Below, in pieces: positions 26,695 to 34,813 of a stretch of DNA of 64,000 nt. A program made the translations under genes and the position numbers. This stretch comes from JBDKLC01 sp040384865 (GTDB lineage Bacteria; Patescibacteriota; Minisyncoccia; Phycocordibacterales; CAIZLB01): assembly GCA_040384865.1 (NCBI GenBank), contig JAZKIM010000003.1, positions 1 to 64,000 of the forward strand, written 5' to 3'. The notes beneath the pieces are model-generated. The model was not told where the DNA came from. It worked only from the letters and a program-made list of their open reading frames with translations, and ran no database searches. Position 1 is the stretch's first letter, and the number at the start of each line of letters is the position of its first letter.

Positions 26695-26913
26695 GTGAAC
26701 CCCGCCGAATCTATCCATCCAAACGATCAGTTCTTAACCTCAACTGGCTCTAGAACCTTATCTTTTGCTGACTATAAAAAGTCGCTTGGATCAGTGGCGG
26801 ATAAATACTCCGATGAAAAATTGAAAGAAATCTACACTTTGACAGAGAGGCTTGCCAGTACTCTTTTTGATAAATGGATAAAAGATACTAATAAAGTGAT
26901 AAAAAATCAGTAG
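26695..26913 (+). CDS. Small protein preceding the recombinase
   Basis: 72 aa with a GTG start. Ends in a helical segment (YSDEKLKEIYTLTERLASTLF) resembling small proteins that often precede CPR serine recombinases; their function is unknown. The recombinase ATG follows 33 nt after its stop. Confidence 0.5.
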   Translation: MNPAESIHPNDQFLTSTGSRTLSFADYKKSLGSVADKYSDEKLKEIYTLTERLASTLFDKWIKDTNKVIKNQ

Positions 26914-26946
26914 CTATTACACCTCTCTTACTGGTAAAATATACAT

Positions 26947-28668
26947 ATGAAAGGCGTTCAAGATTATTGCGTAATAGACTGCAGAGTAAGTGACAAGCAG
27001 CAATTGCAAGGAGGAAGTCTTGACGATCAGGAACTGATCGGGCAACTTGTAGCGCGGGAACGTGGACTTCTTGTAGCAAAAGTTTTTAAAAAACAACACT
27101 CAGCGACCACAACAGACAGAGATGATTTTCAAGAGATAGTCGATTTTATAAAAAATGACTCGAGGCAAATTAAATACTACATCGTAAAGAGTCTTGATAG
27201 GCTCACACGTGAGGGGTATCCAGAATATGTAAGACTCAAGGCTGAGCTTGAGAAAATTGGTGTGCAAATTATTGATGCGGCCGGTGTCATTCAGCCCAAG
27301 AAAAATACATTGGAGCACTTGGGTGGCTCACCACAGTATAAATGGAGTATTCATTCACCCAGCGAGGCAAATGAGATGCAAGAAGCATATAAAGGAAAGG
27401 CGGAGGCAAGAGATATTTTGACGAGACTTATTGGAGCTTCAATCACGCTAGTACAAAACGGTTATTCTGTCCGACGACCACCCGATGGATTAAAAAATAA
27501 ACCAGTTATTGTAAAGGGTAAAAATAAAGTTATTAGAGAGGCCGACCTTGAACGTGCGCCCTATTTCCAAAAGATGTTTGAGTTACTCTCTGAAAATATG
27601 GATTATATTGAGGTTGTAGAGCGTGTAAATGCTATGGGTTTTAAAACCAACACATACAGAAAATGGGATAGAAGCGACAAAGAAAATCCGAAAGTTGTTG
27701 GTAGTAAGGGCGGAAAACTTCTCACTGTAAAGCAATTACAGAGATACATATTGCAGACTGAATATGCTGGCATCAACTATGAAAAATGGACTAAACATAA
27801 GCCAATCAGACTAGAACAGTTTAATGGAATAGTCTCAATAGAAACCTTTAATAAGGCAAACCGCGGTAAGATATATATCAAAGTAAATGAAGACGACAGT
27901 ATATCAGTGCTGCATAATTATTCTCCTTGGGGAAGGACAAAAAGACTTCGAGACAATCCGAAATATCCATGGAAATGTGTTTTGTGTCCTTTCTGTAAAT
28001 CTGAAATGCTCGCCAGTCCATCTACAGGTAAGTCTGGCGCAAAATATGATGCCTATCATTGTGGCGGTATGAAAGATGGAAAAAGAAAACATATTTACTT
28101 TCGCATAACGCAGGCTGACTTTGAGAAAAATGTTTGTGCTTATCTCGACAGCCTCAAGTTTGATAAGGCATTTTTAGCTGGGTTGGTATTACACATGACC
28201 CATAAGTACCATAACCGCGAAAAAGAAATCCTTATTGAGTCTTCAGCAGTCAGTCGTTCTGTATCTGACTTGAAAGCAGAACTCGCACAGAAGCTCGATG
28301 CATTCGGCCTCGCTAAAAATCAGATAGTGAAGGATATGCTAGAGGGTCAGATTGTTGCGCTAGACGCCCAGATCAAGAAAACAGAAAGTGAGAGAAACAA
28401 AATTGAGATTAATGAAATGAGTATTCGTGCCTTTCGACAATATGCGGGACAATTAATGGAACACCCCGCAAAAATCCTTACAGAAGCAGACAATTTACAT
28501 GCTAGGCGTTCTTTGATGACCCTCTTTTTTGAAGAGGTTCCGACCTATAATGAAATACTTAATGGAACACCAAAACTACAGCCATTATTCAGGCTTTCTG
28601 AAAGTTATAAGGTAGATAAATCCCAACTGGTGACCCTACCGGGAGTCGAACCCGGCTTCTCTGCTTGA
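26947..28668 (+). CDS. Large serine recombinase (site-specific integrase)
   Basis: 573 aa. N-terminal resolvase domain with nucleophile Ser 15 in CRVSDKQQLQGGSLDDQ, the DRLTR segment (~87-91), a recombinase domain (~165-300), a zinc-ribbon domain with CPFCKSEM and a later CGG, and a C-terminal coiled coil (~440-490). Large serine recombinases insert and excise phages and islands in one direction. The last ~40 nt lie within tRNA-Glu on the opposite strand, so the residues after VTLPG are encoded by the attachment region. This locates the active attachment site and marks the island's right edge. Confidence 0.93.
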   Translation: MKGVQDYCVIDCRVSDKQQLQGGSLDDQELIGQLVARERGLLVAKVFKKQHSATTTDRDDFQEIVDFIKNDSRQIKYYIVKSLDRLTREGYPEYVRLKAELEKIGVQIIDAAGVIQPKKNTLEHLGGSPQYKWSIHSPSEANEMQEAYKGKAEARDILTRLIGASITLVQNGYSVRRPPDGLKNKPVIVKGKNKVIREADLERAPYFQKMFELLSENMDYIEVVERVNAMGFKTNTYRKWDRSDKENPKVVGSKGGKLLTVKQLQRYILQTEYAGINYEKWTKHKPIRLEQFNGIVSIETFNKANRGKIYIKVNEDDSISVLHNYSPWGRTKRLRDNPKYPWKCVLCPFCKSEMLASPSTGKSGAKYDAYHCGGMKDGKRKHIYFRITQADFEKNVCAYLDSLKFDKAFLAGLVLHMTHKYHNREKEILIESSAVSRSVSDLKAELAQKLDAFGLAKNQIVKDMLEGQIVALDAQIKKTESERNKIEINEMSIRAFRQYAGQLMEHPAKILTEADNLHARRSLMTLFFEEVPTYNEILNGTPKLQPLFRLSESYKVDKSQLVTLPGVEPGFSA

Positions 28669-28702
28669 AAAGCAAATGTCCTAACCGATAGACGATAGGG
28701 CC
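28628..28702 (-). tRNA. tRNA-Glu (TTC), integration target
   Basis: Acceptor GGCCCTA/TAGGGTC (one G-U), anticodon stem TTTGC/GCAGA with loop TTTTCAA (anticodon TTC), T arm GGTTCGACT, discriminator A, encoded CCA. Its 3' half overlaps the recombinase end. Confidence 0.93.
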
Positions 28703-28762
28703 GTAGGCGAAAATATAGCATTAAAGGCGATAAAGGTAAAGTTGAAAATCGTCCCGAAACCT

Positions 28763-29857
28763 TTATTTAAGAAGGGTCTGTAGGAATTCGACGTCAGAAA
28801 ACTTATCCTGCGGGCCACTGTCAGACTGCAAGACAATGACCAGGCCTAATGAGCGGATAACATAGAGGCGTTGTTTTCCTGCTCCTGCCGCCATAAAGAA
28901 TTTAGGGAGAGCTTCTGAATTTTGAGAGGTACTTTCTCCTGGTAGTGAATTTGAATATTTTGTGCCAGCTTCAGTAGCTTCAGAAGCTTGTCCTAGCCAG
29001 AAGGTAATCCCGTATTGTTCAGGTGTATTTTTTGTCTGAAGTGTTGTTAGTTCATCTATCAACTCAGGCCGAATAATTTGCTTACCTTGAAACAAACCTT
29101 TGTTTCGGAGAAATTCTCCAAACTCTGCCCATTCGCGAGCCTGCATCTTGGCTCCGCCGGGCATATTAGGGCTTCCTGGAGACACGTTCCGCCATCCAGC
29201 AAGGGTGACACCGATAGGGTCAAGAACTCTTTCTTTAAGATATACAACTGGGTCTTTGCCGTTCAATTTTCTTTTGGTGAGTTCTCCAAATACCTGAAAA
29301 GGTACTGGTCCATATTGAAACGTTCCTACAGGAGCGCTCACTTGTGCATTAATAGCGTCTGAAAAAGAAGGAGCCTTGCCATTGTCTCCGGGATCAAGTC
29401 CGCTTGATAGGCTTAGAAGTTGTCGTATGGTGATATCTTTTTTACTCGGATCATTTTTCCACTCAGTGATAGTGTTAGAAACTTTCTCGTCAAATGAAGA
29501 AACATAACCGTCTTGGATAAGGGCAGCAAGAATGATACCTGAGAAGCTTTTTGATCCGCTTGCCAATACGTGACTGTCACTCGCTTCGTAACCATTGTGA
29601 TAATCTTCAAATACTATTTTCCCATTTTCTAAGATCAAAAAAGACAGCCCGTGGCGAGATACCGTATATGCCAAAGCTTTTGCAATGCTGTCTTTGTTCA
29701 AAATAGCTGATGTTGAGGTTGCACTTAAAACCGAAGATGTATTGTTTTGTTTACCAACACGATGTATCTTTCGAAAGTTTTTCAATGCTAGAACGCCCGC
29801 AGCGAGAAGCACACAGAATAGAAGGATGACGACGAGAGATTTCTTTGAGTTTTTCAT
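28763..29857 (-). CDS. Beta-lactamase-family serine hydrolase, membrane-anchored
   Basis: 364 aa. N-terminal membrane anchor (~8-26), then a class C beta-lactamase/EstB-like domain. The SxxK motif is SGSK (~100-103) followed by SFSGIIL; LSLSSGLDPG and the YGPVPFQVFGEL segment (place of YxN) follow; near the C-terminus a G-rich AAGAGKQRLYVI replaces the KTG-like element. Family members include esterases, D-amino-acid peptidases and penicillin-recognising enzymes; the substrate is unknown. The start fits a TACTAT -10 placed 7 nt upstream. Confidence 0.82.
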   Translation of the reverse strand: MKNSKKSLVVILLFCVLLAAGVLALKNFRKIHRVGKQNNTSSVLSATSTSAILNKDSIAKALAYTVSRHGLSFLILENGKIVFEDYHNGYEASDSHVLASGSKSFSGIILAALIQDGYVSSFDEKVSNTITEWKNDPSKKDITIRQLLSLSSGLDPGDNGKAPSFSDAINAQVSAPVGTFQYGPVPFQVFGELTKRKLNGKDPVVYLKERVLDPIGVTLAGWRNVSPGSPNMPGGAKMQAREWAEFGEFLRNKGLFQGKQIIRPELIDELTTLQTKNTPEQYGITFWLGQASEATEAGTKYSNSLPGESTSQNSEALPKFFMAAGAGKQRLYVIRSLGLVIVLQSDSGPQDKFSDVEFLQTLLK

Positions 29858-29948
29858 AGTAAGAATAGTACACTATAAGTAAAATGTCCTCAATGAAAAG
29901 GGGATTTGAAATTGGTTGTGGATATAGTACTATAGGCACTACTTCAGA

Positions 29949-30021
29949 GGGCGATTAGCTCAGTTGGTAGAGCGCAACATTGACGTTGTTGATGCCACAG
30001 GTTCGAGTCCTGTATCGCCCA
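29949..30021 (+). tRNA. tRNA-Val (GAC)
   Basis: Acceptor GGGCGAT/ATCGCCC perfect, D stem GCTC/GAGC, anticodon stem CAACA/TGTTG with loop TTGACGT (anticodon GAC), T arm GGTTCGAGT, discriminator A; CCA not fully encoded. Confidence 0.93.
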
Positions 30022-30062
30022 CAAATAAAAAATCTAATAACTCATCCTCAGTCGGTTCTGAC

Positions 30063-30071
30063 TTGATATAA
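30063..30071 (+). promoter_or_regulatory. Extended -10 promoter TGATATAAT
   Basis: TATAAT at 30066-30071 preceded by TGA. The same TGATATAAT occurs in the three repeated promoter blocks near 51.7, 52.7 and 54.1 kb. Confidence 0.5.
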
Positions 30072-30092
30072 TTCATTTAGAAAGGATTGTTT

Positions 30093-30401
30093 ATGACACC
30101 ACAAGACAGTGAGATTATGTCCCTTGTCGAAAGCCTTAGTAGGTATGTGCTCGGTCCGAAGCTGAAGAGTCTCTCGTATACCACTTCATATCGGAAAAAA
30201 GACACCCTTCCGGCAGATGTTCGAGGCACGTTCTACACAAAGAACGGATTAGCTATTTCTTTTGAAATGCTCGTGACTACAGCTGAGCCGGAAGATGTGG
30301 AGTGTGAACTCGAGTTCGATCAACGCTCCACCGTTGCCGTCGTTATGGCACAAATCGACGGAATCCATACATGTACCTATCATGGCGGACAATGGACATA
30401 A
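30093..30401 (+). CDS. Hypothetical protein (G+C-rich orphan)
   Basis: 102 aa, mixed alpha/beta, no recognised family. AAAGGA at 30081-30086 lies 6 nt before the ATG and is a plausible Shine-Dalgarno; an in-frame TTG at 30087 is less likely. Closed by a G+C-rich terminator, as are other orphan genes of this class in the window. Confidence 0.6.
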   Translation: MTPQDSEIMSLVESLSRYVLGPKLKSLSYTTSYRKKDTLPADVRGTFYTKNGLAISFEMLVTTAEPEDVECELEFDQRSTVAVVMAQIDGIHTCTYHGGQWT

Positions 30402-30434
30402 CAACCCCGCGACGCGAATGTCGCGGGGTTTGTT
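30400..30434 (+). terminator. Rho-independent terminator
   Basis: ACCCCGCGAC paired with GTCGCGGGGT (10 bp), 6-nt loop, followed by TTGTTCTTCTT. Works for both this gene and convergent trxB. Confidence 0.8.
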
Positions 30435-30438
30435 CTTC

Positions 30439-31392
30439 TTATTTCGTATGTAATTCCGCGTAAATATCTTCCAACGCTTTCACCGCATCGCCTGTTGCAA
30501 TGTTGTTTTGATGATAAATGCCATCGGTGCAGTCTCCAGCCGCCCAAATGCCATGGGTACGAGTTTTTTGCGTTCGCGGATCGACGTAAATCTTTCCGAA
30601 TGAATCAAGTTCGACAATATCTTTCACAAAGTTGGTATTTGGAATAAGACCTATTTCAACGAAAATACCGTCCGCTAATCTTTCTACAGTTTCATTTGTA
30701 TCAGTCTTTTTGTAGACAATGGCGTTGACGAATTTATCACCTTTCACTTCAACAATTTGGGCATTCTGAACTGAGCTGATGTTTGGTTTTGCTAATACTT
30801 TTTCAACTGTTACGGGATCAGCGCGAAACCTGTCACTACGATTGAGAATGGTGACTGATTTGCAGTATGCCGCAAGCTGTGCTGCGCTTTCAAATGCTGC
30901 GTTGCCTCCGCCAACGACAAATACATCTTTACCGTCGAAAAGGGGACCGTCGCAGGTAGCACAATAGGTGAGGCCTTTGTTATCAAATTCCTCGGCACCT
31001 TTTGCTTCAAGTTTTCGTCTGACACTTCCGGTTGTGATGAGGACTGTTTTAGAGAAATATGATTCTTCTCCATTTCCTTTTGCCACCGTTATCTTAAAAG
31101 CCTCCGCATTGGTATCGGGGTCTTGTATCTTCGAGACGCTCTTTACCCAGATTCCTGTCTTAATATCGACTACATCGGCTGCGTAGGCGCGTAGATGGGC
31201 TTCTAGGTTCTTGCACAAGTCTGCACCACTAATCTTAATTGTTCCAATCCAGTTTTCAATACCATCAGAAACGACACTTTGACCATTGAATGATTCGGTA
31301 AGGAAGAGAGTTTTTAGTCTTTTTCGAGAGGCATACACGCCAGCACCAACTCCTGCAGGACCTCCGCCGATAATGGTTAAATCATAAATCAT
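30439..31392 (-). CDS. trxB: Thioredoxin reductase-like flavoprotein
   Basis: 317 aa. FAD motif GGGPAGVGAG near the N-terminus, redox-active CATCDGP (~143-149), NADPH-binding VVGGGNAAFES and the C-terminal ATGDAV / AAGDCTDG FAD signature. This is the low-Mr TrxB pattern. It probably passes NAD(P)H electrons to thioredoxin or glutaredoxin-like partners such as the protein at 10170. A TATAAT -10 lies 9 nt before the ATG. Confidence 0.93.
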   Translation of the reverse strand: MIYDLTIIGGGPAGVGAGVYASRKRLKTLFLTESFNGQSVVSDGIENWIGTIKISGADLCKNLEAHLRAYAADVVDIKTGIWVKSVSKIQDPDTNAEAFKITVAKGNGEESYFSKTVLITTGSVRRKLEAKGAEEFDNKGLTYCATCDGPLFDGKDVFVVGGGNAAFESAAQLAAYCKSVTILNRSDRFRADPVTVEKVLAKPNISSVQNAQIVEVKGDKFVNAIVYKKTDTNETVERLADGIFVEIGLIPNTNFVKDIVELDSFGKIYVDPRTQKTRTHGIWAAGDCTDGIYHQNNIATGDAVKALEDIYAELHTK

Positions 31393-31401
31393 AGTTTGGA
31401 A

Positions 31402-31407
31402 ATTATA
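31402..31407 (-). promoter_or_regulatory. -10 element TATAAT of trxB
   Basis: TATAAT on the minus strand ends 9 nt before the trxB ATG at 31392; leaderless mRNA predicted. Confidence 0.6.
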
Positions 31408-31436
31408 TCATAAGATCTTATTCGGGGTTGAATATA

Positions 31437-31474
31437 AAAAAACGAATGTGTTTTTTAAGACACATTCGTTTTTT
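31437..31474 (-). terminator. Terminator after ftsZ
   Basis: 14-bp stem AAAAAACGAATGTG with complement; 3' T-run on either strand. It ends the ftsA-ftsZ transcription unit. Confidence 0.8.
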
Positions 31475-31483
31475 ATATTACGC

Positions 31484-32719
31484 TTACTTAAGCTTTGATC
31501 GTCGAAGGAATGCCGGCACGGCCCAGTCGTCTTCGTCCGCATTTGCTGCTGTTGGCTCAACCTTCTTTTCTTCAGGTTTGGCCGCAGGTTGTATTGTTGA
31601 AGGTGTACTGTTGGCAATATTGTTACTGGCTCCAAAACCGAGAGAATTGAAAATCTTTCCTTTCGGTTCAAAATTCTGACTGTCACTGTTTGCTCCAGAT
31701 GAAACCTCATTGCCAATTTGACTGTCTCCAAAAAGTGATCGTCGAACACTGTTTGAATCTGGGAAGTTTGCAGCGATGACGGTAATTCGGATCTCGTTTT
31801 TCTTGAGCTTGTCGTCTTTGATGGTACCAAAAATGATCTTAGCATTTGGATCGACAGAATCGGTAATGATTTTTGCAGCCTCCTGGATTTCAAACATAGT
31901 GAGATCATCGCCACCGGCAATGGAGAAGAGAACACCCTTCGCTCCGTTGATTGAAATATCCAAAAGTGGGGAAGAGATGGCTGCTTTTGCTGCTTCTTCG
32001 GCGCGCTTTTCACCACTTGCTGTTCCAATTCCCATGAGGGCAGAACCAGCGTTGTCGAGAACAGCTCGGATGTCGGCAAAGTCAATATTACCGACAGTCC
32101 CAGGGGTAGTGATGAGTTCAGAAATACCTTCCACAGCTTGTTTGAGGACTTCGTCAGACATGGCAAAGGCATGTTTGGCTGTAGTCTCTTTTGTGATAGC
32201 CGTCATGAGCTTGTCATTTGGAATGACAACAAGAGCGTCAACGCATCGACTGAGTTCAGCAAGACCTTGTTCGGCGAGGCGCATTCGCTGTTGACCTTCG
32301 AATGCAAAAGGTTTTGTAACAACTCCGACGGTAAGTGCACCCATTTCCTTTGCAATTTTTGCGATGACAGGGCCTGCACCTGTGCATGTTCCACCACCAA
32401 GACCTCCAGCAACGAATACCATGTCGGAATTTTTTAATGCCTCCTGAATTTCTTCTTTTGTTTCTTCCGCTGCGCGTTGACCGATGGCTGGATTCATTCC
32501 AGCACCAAGGCCTTTTGTGAGATTTTTACCAATATGTATTTTCTTTTTTGTAAGAGAATGATGGAGGTCCTGAGCGTCTGTGTTGATAGCAAGAAAATCG
32601 ACTCCTTTTACCTTAGAGTTGATCATGTGATTGATAGCGTTCTTTCCTGAACCGCCGACTCCAACGACTTTGATACGAGCGAATGTTTCTACTTCTGGTT
32701 TTACTTGAGGCATGGTCAT
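31484..32719 (-). CDS. ftsZ: Cell division protein FtsZ
   Basis: 411 aa. Tubulin signature GGGTCTGAGP (usually GGGTGTGAAP), N-terminal VGGSGKNAINHM, T7 loop region VDFADIRAV (usually NxDFADV), and the C-terminal conserved peptide WAVPAFLRRSK that binds FtsA. GTPase that polymerises into the Z-ring. ftsA lies directly upstream on the same strand. The start may be ATG 32719 or the ATG two codons later. Confidence 0.97.
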   Translation of the reverse strand: MTMPQVKPEVETFARIKVVGVGGSGKNAINHMINSKVKGVDFLAINTDAQDLHHSLTKKKIHIGKNLTKGLGAGMNPAIGQRAAEETKEEIQEALKNSDMVFVAGGLGGGTCTGAGPVIAKIAKEMGALTVGVVTKPFAFEGQQRMRLAEQGLAELSRCVDALVVIPNDKLMTAITKETTAKHAFAMSDEVLKQAVEGISELITTPGTVGNIDFADIRAVLDNAGSALMGIGTASGEKRAEEAAKAAISSPLLDISINGAKGVLFSIAGGDDLTMFEIQEAAKIITDSVDPNAKIIFGTIKDDKLKKNEIRITVIAANFPDSNSVRRSLFGDSQIGNEVSSGANSDSQNFEPKGKIFNSLGFGASNNIANSTPSTIQPAAKPEEKKVEPTAANADEDDWAVPAFLRRSKLK

Positions 32720-32835
32720 AACGGCTAATATTTGTATGGGTGCATAATACCACTAAAAAAAGAATTGCAACAGGCGACAGAATGAGGGGTTTGTTGCGTA
32801 AATTTTAGCTAAATACGGCTTGGAATAAAGGGAAA

Positions 32836-34049
32836 CTAAGGTAAAAATTTCTTTATCCAATTCAATACGGTATTTTTGAGGCCACTGAATGCTCCCGGTG
32901 TATTGTCTACAATACCAGTCTCACCGCCATTGATTCCTATCACTGTAAGACCATATGCCACAGCCCATTCGAAGTCACGAGCGATGCCTTTGAGATTACC
33001 TTCGAATCGAAGGCGTGACTGCTTTGAGGGAAGCCGAAGTGCTGCTTTTGCAAGTTCTTCAATGTTAGCGATTCCAGCGCCACCACCTGTAAGGACAATA
33101 CCGGCTGGAAGAAGTCCGTTACGATCAATCTTTGTAAGATGATCCTCAATGAGATCAAAGATGTCGGAAAGACGAGCAACGACAATTTCATCAAGTTTCT
33201 TTTTCGAATATGTTTCTTTTGGTGTGCCCATCTTTATATTCTCTGCTTCTTCTATTGAAACTTTAAGACCCAGAGCAATATCATTGGTTACGTCATTTGA
33301 GCCGAACGGAAACACTTCCATTGAAACAGGAATATTGTCTTCGAAAACAATGATTGAAGTAGTTTCAGAACCTATGTTGGCCAGTACACAGCCGGCAATT
33401 TTCTGGGTCTTGGAGAGCGTTACAAGACTTGCTGCCATAGGTGCAGCAATGATGTCCTCTACTTCCACCCCAGCCTCATCTAGGGCTTGTAGGAGGTCAT
33501 TGAGATGATGGGNNNNNNNNNNGTAAGACAAGTGATGTAGAGTACGCGAGCTTCAAGCTTTACTCCTTTCATACCATGAGGTCGTCCCAGTACTTTTTTG
33601 CCATCGATGCGATAGCCAAGAGGGATGATGTGAATGATGCGGCGGTTCAAGATGAACCCAGCAGGTAACTCTTTTTCACTTTCATCGCACGCTCGCTTTA
33701 CATCAAGATCGGTAATTTCGGTATCTGCTTTTGTAGTGATGATACTACCGGTTGAAATGATGGCGGAGACGCCAACACCGCCGATTGCTACATACGCTTT
33801 CCTAATCTTTATGTTCGCAGATTTTTCTGCCTGAATTACCGCTGCACGGATACTCTTTGTAGCTTCGTCGATATTGGTCACATATCCATGACGAAGACCT
33901 TTTGATTCTGATTGCCCTGCACCCATGATGCGAGGAAGGGCTGATGGAAGTTTCTCACCTTTAAATTCAGCGCCGCTTTGAGAGACGATTACCTTGATCG
34001 AACTTGTTCCGATATCTATTCCGACTGATGTTGTTCGACCAATGGCCAT
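32836..34049 (-). CDS. ftsA: Cell division protein FtsA, interrupted by an assembly gap
   Basis: About 400 aa. Actin-fold protein: N-terminal VGIDIGTSSIKV, SHS2 domain (~85-165) and, after the gap, GCVLANIGSETTSIIVFE and VLTGGGAGIANIEEL. Ten N (33513-33522) fall after LYITCL at the end of the SHS2 domain. Flanking reading frames do not agree across exactly ten bases, so the run is a placeholder and not a real frameshift. The C-terminus ends with a hydrophobic/basic amphipathic helix (LNWIKKFLP) for membrane binding. Tethers FtsZ to the membrane. Confidence 0.93.
33513..33522. other. Assembly gap (10 N)
   Basis: Ten undetermined bases inside ftsA; the true length must restore the frame, that is, leave remainder 2 when divided by 3. 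Confidence 0.95.
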
Positions 34050-34064
34050 TTGGATGTAAGGATA

Positions 34065-34466
34065 TTAGATGTTAAATGAATCGCGAACTTTCGCTTCTTC
34101 ACTTTCCATTCTACTACCATGATCGAATCCTTTCAAATGAAACAAACCGTGGATAAATATAAATTGAAGATAGTTTGAAAAATTTCTGTCGAATTCTTTC
34201 GATTTGCTGCGAGCTTTATCAGGGTTAATAAATATCTCACCATTATTTTTGTCGAGCGGAAAACTCAAGATATCGGTGACATAATCTTTGTTGCGATGTT
34301 CACGGTTGAGACGTTTACCAAGCATACGACCGACAAAAACCAGACTGAGCTCATAGTCTTTTCCAAGTACTTTATTTTTTAGGCGCTCAAAAAGCGCACT
34401 ATCAATTCGAGGTGCGCTTTTTAGAGTAGTGGAGATTGAAAGTGATCGATCGTAAATAGTTCGCAT
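34065..34466 (-). CDS. ybeY: Endoribonuclease YbeY
   Basis: 133 aa from ATG 34466. The zinc site HGLFHLKGFDHG near the C-terminus is the YbeY signature (HGxLHLxGxDH), and DILSFPL precedes it. YbeY matures 16S rRNA and takes part in ribosome quality control. Upstream in-frame codons run into rpsU and are rejected. It follows rpsU by 25 nt. Confidence 0.92.
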   Translation of the reverse strand: MRTIYDRSLSISTTLKSAPRIDSALFERLKNKVLGKDYELSLVFVGRMLGKRLNREHRNKDYVTDILSFPLDKNNGEIFINPDKARSKSKEFDRNFSNYLQFIFIHGLFHLKGFDHGSRMESEEAKVRDSFNI

Positions 34467-34491
34467 GATGTGAGCGAAATAAGTACGTCGA

Positions 34492-34737
34492 TTACCGGCC
34501 TCCTTTTCGAGGTCGTGGTGGAAGCTTTCCGAGCTTTGAAAGAACTTCTCGGGCGTCAGCTTTTTCAAGTTTTTCAAGAGTTGCCATTTTTGTTTTGTAG
34601 TGAGAAAGAACTCGCTGGTTGTAGCGGAGCTTTCGGATACGGTTAAGAACACCATTTTCCTGGGTTCTCTTGGTAAAACGTCGAAGCACTGAAGAAGCGC
34701 TTTCGTTCGGGTTTTTTTCTACGGTTACGTTATTCAT
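34492..34737 (-). CDS. rpsU: Ribosomal protein bS21
   Basis: 81 aa. NNVTVEKNPNESASSVLRRF is the bS21 N-terminal pattern, followed by the basic LNRIRKLRYNQR segment and a Pro/Arg-rich tail (PPRPRKGGR). Slightly longer than E. coli bS21 (71). First gene before ybeY. Confidence 0.93.
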   Translation of the reverse strand: MNNVTVEKNPNESASSVLRRFTKRTQENGVLNRIRKLRYNQRVLSHYKTKMATLEKLEKADAREVLSKLGKLPPRPRKGGR

Positions 34738-34813
34738 ATATTGGTAGGGGAAAATTTACCACAAACTGTTATTTTAAGCAATACTGCCTAGTTTGTGGCA
34801 AATCTTGGATTGT

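Larger units (their letters stand above)
19495..28702. mobile_element. Putative integrative element inserted at tRNA-Glu, carrying a CBASS-like locus
   Basis: The right end is defined by a large serine recombinase whose last ~40 nt overlap the 3' half of tRNA-Glu. The left end is inferred only from the recombinase-tail-like relic near 19.5 kb; no exact copy of the tRNA-Glu 3' end was found there. Between them lie accessory genes on both strands, none of core type. The true left boundary could be anywhere from 19.3 to 21.1 kb. Confidence 0.45.

Noticed and set aside
31408..32172. 254-residue open frame on the minus strand over ftsZ
   Set aside because: Lies in another frame of ftsZ with no domain signal; shadow of the conserved gene.
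34467..34655. Longer YbeY N-terminus
   Set aside because: Would overlap most of rpsU in another frame; the ATG at 34466 gives the family length.
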